DNA from: Bradyrhizobium zhengyangense
Lineage (GTDB): Bacteria; Pseudomonadota; Alphaproteobacteria; Rhizobiales; Xanthobacteraceae
Assembly (NCBI RefSeq): GCF_022012435.1
Contig: NZ_JAKLUA010000001.1
Span: 1,550,001 to 1,614,000, forward strand
Direction of reading: 5' to 3'
Length of the DNA stretch: 64,000 nt
The notes beneath the pieces were generated by a model. The model was not told the origin of the DNA, did no database searches, and saw only the letters and a program-made list of their open reading frames with translations. The translations under genes and the position numbers were made by a program. Of the stretch, positions 20,601 to 32,600 are shown in pieces; the stretch's first letter is position 1, and the number at the start of each line of letters is the position of its first letter.

Positions 20601-23600
20601 GCGTTGGCGTGAAGCGTCGCCGTCGATCCGCTCGCGAAGCCGCTCGCCGCGCCCGTGAAGAAGATGTCGCCCGCCGCAGCGATGCCGATATAGGCGCCTG
20701 TGAGAATCAGATTAGCGTCGCTCTGGTTGTTCACCGAGATCGTCGGCGCGCCCCTGGCGGTGACGGTGCCACTGCCGGTGATGTGGTCGGCGTTCAGGGT
20801 GACGGTGCCACCCGAAGCAAACAGCTGACCCAGTGCGAACGCGTTCCCCGACGTGCTCAGCCCGGCGAGCAGGGTGTGGCGGACCTCCTGGTCGAAATGG
20901 CTGTTGATCAGCGTGGTGCCGTCGAAGGCATTGGTGTAGCTGAAGCTGAACGGCGCGCCGCCAGGCGCCACGCTGAGACAGCTGGCGCTGTAGTCGCAGG
21001 AAATGGTGATCAGCAGAGAGTTGTAGATCCCGGCCGTCAGCGCACCGTTGACCGTCAGCTCGGCATGGGCGTTGTTGCTGGGGTCGCTGTGGCCGTCGCT
21101 GGCAGGAATGAATCCGAGCTCGTAGCCGTGGCCGCTGCCGGTCGCGGTCGCGTTCACCACGCCGGCATAGCCGCCGGCGATGATGTTCTGGCCGCTGTTG
21201 ACCGATGCGCCGGCCGCGATCGTGACGCTGGTGTTGTTGGTGAGCGTCGAGGACGCGCGCGCGTCCGGCACCGCGATGAGTCCCCTCGCGAAGCTGATCG
21301 CAGACGCGTCATCCTGCATGGTGGTCGGGCTCGACCCGTCGGGGCTCCGACCGGCTGTGAGATCGATGTTGTCGAACGCCGTCAGCACCGACGAGCCGAC
21401 CACGATGTTCTGGTTGGTGGTGATGTCAGTGTTGGCGAAGGCCGCGGCGGCGACGAACGCGACGCCATAGGTGTTGGCGTTGGACGAGGTGTTGGCCGAC
21501 GACATGGTGTAGGTGCCGGCTCCGATCGTGCCGAACGAAGTGATCCATACCTGGTCGGCCGTGGCCGCAGACGGCGACGTCAGCGCGCCGGCATCGAACG
21601 CCGCTGCCGAGCCGATATTGATGTTATTGTCGACGTTGGCTGATAGCGTCGACGAGACGCCGGCACCTTCGATGCCGCCGCCGGTGACCAGGGTCACGCG
21701 GTCGGTGCCGGTGATCGTGCTGGTGGCGAGCATCCTCACATTGCCCGGGTTCAGCACCGTGTCGGTGCCCGCGGTGATGTGCGTGTTCTTGCCGATATTG
21801 ACGGTCGCAACGCCCGCGAGCGTGATGGCGCTGGTGGCGCCGACGCCGTTGATGCCGCCACCGGCGCCCGCATTGGCGCTGGAACCGGTGCCGACCTCAT
21901 TGAAGATGTTGTTGGCGGCGATGGTCAGGTCGGGGGCGCAATCCGAGACGTCGCAATGGCCGGGATTGGTGCCCCTCACCCCGATCGTATTGTTGATGCC
22001 GATCCCCGCCGTCACGACGGAATTGGCGCTGTGTGTCGAGGCCGCGCCGCTGGCCCCGAGGACCGCGGCCTGCGCCGAATCGGCGATCGTCGTGTAGTTG
22101 TCGGTGTGGGTGGCGAGGATCGCCAGCGAGGCGACCGAGATGAAGTTGTCGGAGCCGGAGGGTGCGGCGCCGCGGTTGCCGTTACCAATGCCGGCATTGA
22201 CGGTCGAATTATCCGACGTGTTCGCCGAGGCGCCGTTTCCGGCAAAGGTGCCGCCGCTACCGGAAATCGCATGGGCATAATTGTTGTCGGCACCGATGGC
22301 TGAAATCTGCATCACGCCGGTGTTGGAGGCGTCCGTGTTGTCGCCGATCGTGGCGACGGTCGTGGTGCTCGAGGTCGCGTTCACCACCACCACGCCAACC
22401 GCCAGGATGCCGCCTGCCGCGATACCGGTGGCATTGGCGCTCTGGCCGGTCGTGTTCTGGGCGAGAACGGTCACGTTTCCGGAGGACAAAGTGACGTTGT
22501 CACCGATCGTGGCCGCGACGCTGGAGTTGTTGGAGGCGAGCGATGCCGTTGCCTGAACCCCGAGAAGAGCGCCGCCGGAGGCACCGATTGCGTTGGTATA
22601 GGCCGCGTTGCCACCGTTCTGGACTTTCTCGTAGGCGGCGACATTCACGTTACCCGTCAGCGCTGCACCACCAAGCACTTCCGACGTCACCGTGGAGCTG
22701 ACGGTTGCGGTCGCAACCGAGGCACCGACCGCGGCTCCGCCGGCGACAACGCCCAGCGCATTCGCCTCCGCATCCGGCGTGTCGGTCGCATTCAGCGTCA
22801 GGCCGCTGCTGGCGCTGGTCGTGATGATGGCGTTGGATCCGACCCGTGTGGTGACGTGCGCAAGGTCGGTCGCAAAGGCGGTCGATCCGTTGCCGCTCAG
22901 GATGCCGCCAGAGACCGCGACCGAATAGGCCCAAAGCATGCCGGCGTTAGAGGCGTTCACGCCGAGCGAGGCGGCCGTGATCTGGGCACCATGCAGCACC
23001 TGGGCCGTCACCAGGCTGGTCTTCTGCGCCGTCGTAACCGATGCGCCGATTGCGGCGATGCCGACCGATGCGCCTTCGGTCTGGGCGCGCTGCGAGGAGG
23101 TGTCGCGGGCGCCGACATTGATGGCGGCGTTGGTTCCCGAGATCTGCCCGCCGATTTGCGCCGTGACCACATTGCCGATCTCACCCTCGGCAACGGCGGC
23201 ATCGCCGCCGAAATAAAGCGCGCCACCACCGGCGATCGACTGAATGTCGATGGTGCGGCCGGGATGCGAGCCACTGCTCGCATCCTGGACCGTCGCCAGC
23301 ACGTTGATGGTGGGCGCCACCGCGGTGACGGGATTGAGGCTGGCAAGGACATTGCTGCCGACGGTGGCAAAGCCGACCGCGGCACCGACGCCGGCATTCT
23401 TGCCGAAGCCGGCGCCGAGCAGGAACATCTGTGCGCTGGTCGCGCTGGTCGCTCCCACGTCGATTTCGTTGGCGATGACTGAGCCACCGTCGATCTGCGC
23501 GGTCACGCCGTCAGCACCGCCGTTCAGCGCCCCGCTGACATCGTATCTCGAACTGGCATGCGCGCCCGACGGAGAGCCGGCCGTGCCGCTCGCGACAGCA

Positions 23601-26600
23601 TTGCCGCCCTGGTCGGAATTGGTTCCTGAATTGGTCGCATCGAGGGTGCCGCCGAGCTGTCCCATTTGCTGAGCGAACACGGCGCCATCGGCGAGATTAA
23701 CGCCGACATTGATGACGCCGATCGTTGCGGCAAGTCCGGCCGACCCACCGATGCCGGCGGTCACCGCGTAGGACTGGACCTCTCGCGTGCTCTGGCCGAC
23801 GACACTGACCGTGCCTGACGATTTCAGGGTGCTGCCACGTGCCTCCGCAACGGTCGAACTCTCGAAGGAGATGACGTTGGCCGCCGCGCCGACGCCGACC
23901 CCTGCCCCAGTCGCCGCGATCGACAGCGCGCCGGCGATCTCCATGATGTCGACGGTTTCGGTGCCGTTGATCGAAATCGCGCCGACCGTACCGCCGGTCG
24001 CTGTCTGCACATTGGTGTCGTAAAGTCCCGCGATCGTCGTGTTGTTGGCGATCTCGATATTCGCCATCCCGGCGATGGCGGCGGTGCCGCTCGAGACCGC
24101 CCCGCCGACCGAGTAGGCCTTGAAATTGTCCGTGGTCGACGCCGCAACGTCGAGGGTTCCGGTGCTGGCGAGCGTGATCGCGGTGGTATGCCCCGTCGTG
24201 CTGTCACCGCGATAGAAGAATTCGTCGCCGACATAGGCCTCGGTCTTGTTGGCGCTGACCTGGACCAGGAACGCGGCACCGATCGCCGCCTGGCTGCCAT
24301 AGGCGCCGCTGCCATTGGCCGAAGCGATCCCCGTGCTGTCGGTGGCATGAACGGACAGCGACGTGGCGTTGAGCGCGCCGCCATCCACATAGGCCTCGGT
24401 GGTCGCCTTGAAGACGTTGAGCCCGACCGAACCGCTGTTGAAGCCGAGCGCGATCGAAGATGCGTCCTGCTCGGCATTAGCCTTGACGGTGACCGCGCCG
24501 ACCGCGGGCGCGCCGCCAATCATGGTGCCGATCGTCGCATTGGTGATGGTGGCATACGTGCTCCGCGCCATCGTCGTGCTGACGATGGTCGCGCCGCCGC
24601 CGACGCCGCCGCCACCGGTGACCACCGCGACGCCGACGCCGAACGTGCCCGAATAGGAGAAGCTGCTGGCCGCGACGTCGATTTGCGGGAACGGTTGTGT
24701 CGCCGGCGACGAATTGGCGAGGCGCGTGTCGATGCTGGCTTTGTCGATATAAGCGTTCGTCGTGCCCTGCATCACGTTCACGATCGGGTTGATCATGATG
24801 GCGATGCTGCTTCCTGCGGCGAGACCTGCGACGTTGGCGACCACCGCCTGATGCGAGCTGGCGACGACGGCAAGGCCCTTCACCGATTCCTGCGTCTCGC
24901 TGAGATCGGGAATATTGTCGGTCGGCGCGCTGAAGCCGCCGATATTGAAGGCGTGCGTCAGCGTTCCGCTGTTGACCGACAGGGTATCCGACGAGCTGGT
25001 TCCGAGCGCATCGACCAAGGTGGTCTGGCCGCCGATGAACGCCGAGGTGCTGCCGTTGATCGAGTTGGTGACCATCGAGCCGCCGCCGCCGGCCGCGCCC
25101 TTCGAGATGGCGAAAGCGCCGGCGAACACGGCGACGCCATCGGTGTTGTTGGCGAGCACGCCGACATTGTTGCTCGCGAGCACATCGGCGCCGCCGGTGA
25201 TGCTGGCGGTGACGTTGGTGCCCATCACATTGGTCGCGACCGATCCCGCAAGGCCGATCTGCGAGGACAAGGCCACGCCGACGGCGACCGTCGAGATCGT
25301 GGCGTTCGAGGTGGCACTGACCGTCGCGTCGCTGCCGGCGACGATCTTCGCACCGGTCACGCTGGCGTTGAGCTGGTTGCTGATCTCGCTGTAGACGATG
25401 GAAAGGCCGCCGGCGCTGCCCTGGGTAGAGGCTCCCGCAACCGCCGCCGTCGAGGTGATCGCGGAATTGTCGCGCGCCTGGACGGTCACATTGCCGGCGT
25501 TCACCACCGTATTGGTGGGGGTCGAGTTGCCGTCGCCAATCGCCGCCGAAACGTCGTTCCTGATGGTGCTGACGACGACGCCACCCTGCCCGGCGAACTG
25601 CCCGGTCGACAAGCCGAAGCCGACCGCAACGGACTGGATCTTCGAGGAATCTTCCGCCGCCACCAGCACGTTGCCGGTCGTCGCAGTCATCAGCGTCTGG
25701 GTGACGTAGGCCGAGTGCGTGGTGGAAATGGCATCGGCGACGATGGCGACGCCGACGTTGTTCTTGCCGGCCTCGACGATGCCGGCGACCGACATGATCG
25801 CAGCGCCCGGCCCCGCGCCGACGCCACCGTTGAGCGCGGCACCGCTGAAATCGACGCAAGCCTGCGAGCCGCTCGAGGTCGGGCAATTGTCATGCGCGGC
25901 CTGACCGTTATTCGTGCTCTCGACGAGGATGGCGAGCGCGCCATCGAGACTGGAGGAGTCGACGCTTTCCGCACTGACAGTGATGGTGCCGCCGGCCGAC
26001 ATCGTAATAGTGCTGCCGCTGATGTAGGCAGTGGTCGTCGGACTGATCACGTCGACCACGATGGCGCCGGCCAGGCCGTTCCCGCCCAGTCCGACCGAAG
26101 CCGCGCCGGCCGCAATCACGGCCGCCTCGTCGCCGATCACGGTCAGCGTATTGAAGCCGTTGACTTGCGAATTGGTGATGTGGGCATCGACGGCCTTACT
26201 CCCGCCGGGATCGCGAATTTCGGCATAAGTCAGCGCCAGCCCGACGCTGCCGCTGCTGTTACTGGAGCTGCCGGACACATACAGGGAGCCACCGCCGATC
26301 GCGATGTTGCTGGTCTGGTAGGCATTGACGTTGAGCGCGTTCGACGTTCCCGCCGCAACACCGGTCATGTTCGAATTGTCGATATAGGCCGTGGTGCTGT
26401 CGGAGATCAGGGCGACTGAGGCCGCGACCGAGGCCGCAATACCGGTGCGGGTCGCGGTCAGCCCGAGAGCGACAACGGTCTCCGAACCGCCGGTCAGCGC
26501 CGTGACGCTGGCGCTGGCTTCGTCGCCGAGCGTCGTGTTGGCGATGAAGGCGGTCGTTGAATTCTGTGACATCGCGACCGCGATGGTGCCGTCAACGGCG

Positions 26601-29600
26601 GCGCTCGGATTGCTGCCGCCGGCAAGATTGAGCGCGGCGGCGCCGGAACCGTTGTCCAGAATGGTGTAATTCAGCGCCTGAACCTGCACGAACGGCGCAG
26701 CGGCAGCCGCGTAGGGATTGCCCTGATTGATCGTGACGCCGGAAATAAAGGCCGTGGTGTCGATCGCGGTCTGCGAGACCGCCGAACTGCCGGCGATATC
26801 GATGCTGAAGCTCGGCGACTTGCCGGACTTGGAGGCAGCGGCCGCAGCGGCCCGGTTAAGTTGGCTGGCCACGGAAGTCCCGAACACGCCGGTTGATCCC
26901 GACAGGATCGACTTTGCCTTGGTCACGGAGCCCACTTGGGCAAACGGATCCGATTCCACCACGGCCACCGAAGCAACCGTCAGGCGGCCGGCAGTCGCCG
27001 CGAGCACTGTCAGCGCACTGCTGGTGATATTGCCGCCGTCAGCCGACATGGCGCCGCTGTCGTCCCCGCTGAACGTCCTGACGTCGCTGTGATTGTCGCC
27101 GATATAGGCGGCCGTGTCCGTGTTGGCCGTGAGGTACGCGACCGCGAGACCAACGCCGGAGGTGGTGCTGAGCTGGATCGCGCCGGCGAGCGACAGCACC
27201 GAGATGTTCTGGTAGGCCTCGACGTTGATCGTCGGCGCCGTGACCGTGGCACCCGAACTGATCGAGGCGTGGGTTTCGTTGTTGATGAAGCCGAGCGATG
27301 TCAGACCGTTGAGCGCGATGCTGCCCGACGACGACCCCGACGACGGCGCGATCGCAAACATCAGGTCGGTCGTGATGGCCGTGACGGCGATGTCCTTGGC
27401 GCTGAGCGTGACGCCGTTGGAAACGCCGGCGTTGGTATTGCTGGTCGAAATGATGAGGTTGAGCGAGCCGCCGGCGGCCACTCCGCCGGAATCCGCTCCC
27501 GGCAACAGCACCAACGGTCCGAACACGCCGCCGATATTGATCGAGTTGTTGGTCGCTGTCGCCGCTACGGTGATGTTGCTGGCAAAATTCGCCGTCAGGC
27601 CGTTCTGGCTACCGTCGGCGACCTGCGTCGACCAGCTACCTGTCGTAGTCTTGTTCGACGTCAGGGTCGCGCCGCTCGCGATCCACGCCGTGGTGTTGTC
27701 GGTATTGCCGAAATAGCCGAATGAGCCGGAAACGCTGGCCGAGCTCCCGCCGCTCGCGGTCGCGTCGGCATAGGTGGTGACGATGTTGTTGACCACGCCG
27801 AAATTCGCGTTGAGATGGCTGAGTGTCTCGTTCAGCCCGTCCCACTGGCCCCAGGTATTGGTGTTGGGCAATTGGGTATCGGCCGACACCGCGATCCGTG
27901 ATGCGGTGATAATGACACCCTGACCGACATAGGCGTTCGAATTGTTGGTGTAGGTTCCATAGGCAACCGCCGCGGCGATGGTTGCCGCTTCGGGCTTGCT
28001 CGGATTGCTGACCGTGACCGAGGACGACGAATTGTTGCGGATCCGGTCGTCGACCAACCGGCTGACCACGCTGACGTCACCCGAGGAATAGATCGCCGGA
28101 CCACTGCCGCCGCCGGTCGCGGTAATCTCGGCATTTGCCGACTGGTTGCTGGTGGCAAGGGACAGCGAGCCTGCGACCTTCAACGGAAACTCGATCGATA
28201 CCAGCGGCGACATCAGCGCGCCGATAACGCCAGCCGACACCTTGCCAAGGCCAGCGACGCCAGAGACGATCCCGCCGACCAGGGCCGGCTGTCCTAGCGT
28301 CACCGAAGCACTGACCGCGTTCTTGCTGGTATCCGAAAACGCCGAGACCTGCACCGGGCCAGCCGCCGCCACGCCCAAGCTGCCGACGTTCGCGCCAAGA
28401 ATCGCTGTTGCCACGCTGCTGACGTTACTGACCGCAACGACACCGCCGACGCCACCGGAACCGCTCGTCGGGTTGAAGGCGAACGCGGTCGCGCTGGTCG
28501 AGAACGAGTTGCTGTTCCGCGCGGTGACGCTGATGCCGCCGGCGCCGGCGCTGATATTAGCGCCACTGTTCACGACCGCCTGGGTCTGGATGTCGGCAAG
28601 GCCAACGGCTGCGGTCGTGACGAATTGCCCCGCCGTCGTGATAGTCAGCGCCGAGACATCCAGTATGGCATCGTTGGCCGCAGCAATCCTCAGCGATCCA
28701 CCGGCGGCGACCGTTGCCTGGTCGGCGATGGTCACCGAGACATTCGCCTTGACGCTGCCGACCACGGCGGAGGCGCCGAACGGCGAAATCGCGCTAATGG
28801 CGATGACAGGGTCTGCCGCCGTCTCGGACCCCGTTGCCGTGATCGCGACGTTGCCGGATCCCGAGATATTGGCGTGTGAGTTGATCGCCACCGTTGCGTT
28901 CGATTCGCCGGCAACGTAACCGCCATTGACGCCGAGCCCGGCGAGCAAGATGCCGATCGTAGCCAGATACCCAAAGGCGTTGCTGGTGAAGTTTGACGAC
29001 GCCGACGAGTTCGCGGCGATGGTCATGTTGCCGCCCGTGATCGTTGCCGCATCGACCGTAATGCTCGTGGTCGAACTTGCGAGGCCGGCGATGAGGCTCG
29101 TGCTCCAGGCCGCGGACAGCGTGACGTCGCCGTCGGTAAAAGTGCTGCCGCCGGAATTGATCGCCCTGGCCAGGATCTGGGCGCCGGTCGCAACCTTGAT
29201 GATCGGCGCATCGAGTTCGATGCCCAGCGCGTTGTGTGTGGAATGAGACTGGGCATTCAGGAAGCGGGTGTCGATGATGCCCGACGCCGCGACGTCGACC
29301 TCCTTGTTCGCCGAAATCGTCAGCTTGGTCGCGTTGGCCGACGCGAGAATGAGCGCCGCGATCTGGCTGTTGCTGACGAATGCGTAGTTCGGCGTGTTGG
29401 GGTTGCTCGCCGCGATGACAATGTTGTCCTCGTTGAAGCCGAACCCGACCGTGACTGCATTGATGGACGCGCCGGTCACGACGTTCAGCGAGGCGCCCGA
29501 CAGGGCGACCGCGATCCCGTTGCCCGCCGTGATGGATGCCGTCGATGCCAGCGTCAGGCCGTGGGTACCGGCCGACAGCGCGAAGGTGCCCGCGCTCATG

Positions 29601-32600
29601 GCGCCGACATAGTTGGTGATGACGTTGTTCGACAGGATGCCGCCGGTACCGTTGCTGCCCGACGTATTGTTGACCGTCAGATCCTCGTCGAAGGCGAAAA
29701 TCACGGTGCCACCAGGGCCCGCCGAGAGCGTCGCTCCATTCGCAACCGTGATGAGGTTGGAACTGAGCAGAACCGTTCCGCCTTTGACGGTGCCGCCAAC
29801 GCTGACAAGACCTGAACCGCTGCCGGCTGCGTTCAGGGTGACGGTGCCGGACGTGTAGCTGGTGCCGCTGTTGACCGCGAGCGCCGTCACCTTGCCCAGG
29901 GCGGCGACCGTAATCGACGGCGCAGTCAACAGCAGGTTCACCGAATTTCCGGTGGACACGTTGTTGCTCATCTGGGTGCCGTCAACGACGCCGGTGCCGT
30001 CGACCGCGATCGAGGACGAGGCCGACAGTTGCAGCGTGCCGATGCCGTGCATCGCGGTGACATAGCGGGCAACGGTCGTGTTGGAGATGAAGCCAGCCGC
30101 GGAATTGTTAGTCGACGTGCTCGCATCGCCGACGAACATGGCGGCTGCACTGGTCAGGTTGATCTGCGAGGCCGTCACTTGCAGCGGCGTTTGCGCGCTG
30201 ATCTGCGCCCCGGTGCTGGAGGCGGCATTGATGTTGATGACGCCGGCACTCCCCGCGTTCAGGAGGACGGTGTTGCCGCTTACGGTGCTGTTGGCCGCGA
30301 AGGAAAGTGTCGGCGCAGAGAACGTCAGATTGCGGGAATTTCCACCAGCGATGACGGCGCCGCTGTCGATCGAGATCGAGGTGCTTGCGGAAAGCCTGTA
30401 GGTACTCGATCCACCGAGCGCGGCGAGGTAGCTCGCGATCTGGGCATTGGAGAGGAAGCCCGCGTTGCCGGCGTTCGTATCGCCGGACGGCCCGACATAG
30501 ATCGCGCTCTGTCCGTCGTTGAACGTCACGACACCGCCGTTCAGGGTTCCGGCCCCGACCGTGATGTTGGACGAGGTCAGCGTGATGTCGCCGGCCGTAT
30601 AGAACGTGCTGCTGGTATTGGCGACATCCGAACGTATGGACGCGCCGGTGGCAATGCTGATGGTCGGCGCGGCAAGGACGATGTTCGCCGACACTCCATT
30701 GGTGACCCCTCCGCTCTGATGGCGGAGGTCGATAATGCCGCTGGCATCGACCGCGATCGACGATGCGCCTGAGATCTTGAGCGTCCCGATCGGACCCGCG
30801 GCGAGATAATTCGCGATCGTGGAATTCGTCAGATTGACGGCGGCATCCGCACTGGGATCGCCGACAACGACGGCGGCGGCGCTGTTGGTGAGATTCAACG
30901 TGAGCGCGGACAAGTGCAGCGGGGTCACGGACGAAATCTGGGCGTCGCCGGTCCGGCTGGCGTCGATATTGAGGTCGCTGCCGGCCAGCAGAGACACGGC
31001 ATTGCCGCTGACGCTGCTGCCGCCGGAGAGCGTGATCGACGGTGCGCTCAGCGCGACGTCCACATTGCCGCCTGTGATGGCGCCGGCCGAGCCGACGGCC
31101 AGCGAGACCGTCGAAGACAATGTCATCTTGCCGCTGCCGTTGAGCGCGGCGACGTACTGCTGCACGGTCGCGTTCGTCGCGGAATCGTTGACCGAGAATG
31201 CCGACTGCAGATTGTAGTTGACCACTGCCCCCGCGACTGGGTCGCCGCCGTAGACGCCCGGCGCCGAAAATGCTGCGCCCGCGGCGACCGAGATGCTCGG
31301 CGCCTGCAGCGTAATCGCTGCCGTACCCAACGGAACTGACGCGGCGATCGTGGCCTGCGGGCCGACATTGACGGTTGAACCGGCCCAGAGGTCGACATTG
31401 TCGCCGACAATCGCGCCGTTGGCCGCGACGACGCCGCTCGACGAGCTCGTCGCGTCGAACCTGACGTTGCCACCGACATAGGTCGTCGTGCTGTCGGCAT
31501 TGACCGCACCGGCGAGAATTTGACTGCCCTGCGATGCGGTAATCGACGGGGCGTTCAACACGACGTTTTGCGAGTTCGCGGCGGCAAAACCATTGGAATC
31601 GCGAATGCGGGTGTCGATGACGGCCGTTGTGCCCAGCGTGACCGAGGCGCCGGCCCGGAGCGTGGTGACGCCGCCAGCCAGCGTACCTGCCAGCGAAACG
31701 GTGCCGGTCAGCACGCTGGTGGCATCAAGGGTGATGTCGCCGGTCGTGAAGGCCGAGTTGGAATCGTTGACCGCCTTGGTCAGGATCTGGCCGCCGTCCT
31801 GAACGATGATGGTCGGCGCCTTCAGCGTCACGCCGAGTGAGCTGGCGGTGGAAAGGCCGTTGCTGATCTCGCGGGTGTCGACGATACCGGTGGCGTCCAC
31901 CGTGATGGAGGTTGCCGCACTCACGGTCAGGTCGCCCGCCCCGTTCATTGCGGCGGCGTACCTGGCAATCGTCGCATTCGAGATGAATCCCGATCCGGAT
32001 CTGTTGCCCGAACCGGTGCCGTCGCCGACGAACGCGGTGGCAGTGCTGGTCAGCATCAGGTGTGCGGCGACGAATTGCAGCGCCGTGTTGCTCACCAGCT
32101 GGGCACCGCCGTTGGCGGCAGCGTTGACGTTGATGGTGCCGTTCGCGCCGGAATTCAGCAATACCGTATCACCGCGCACGTAACTGCCGGCCAGCAGGGT
32201 CAACGTCGGCGCGCTCAAGGTGACGTTGACGCCGCTGGCGCCGGCGTCGACCCGGCCATGCTGTTCGATCGTGATCGAATTGCTCGCCAGCAGCGTGAAG
32301 GTGCCGGTGCCGTTCAACGCCGCGATCGCGGCCGCGACCGTCGCGTTCGACATGTTGACATTGGCATCGCCAGCGCCGCCGATGACGATGTCGACGGGAT
32401 CGAGGACCAGCGTGCCCTGCTTGCCGTTCGGCGCCGCCAGATTGATCTTCACCTTGTCGCCGACATCGAACTTGCCATCGGCGCTGAGGTCGACCACGCC
32501 GCCATTGCCCTTGACGGAGCTGGCATTGATCTTCGCGCCGCTCTTGACGGTGAGGTCGCCCTGGGTCTTCAGCGTGATGTTGCCGGCATCGCCGGTTCGG

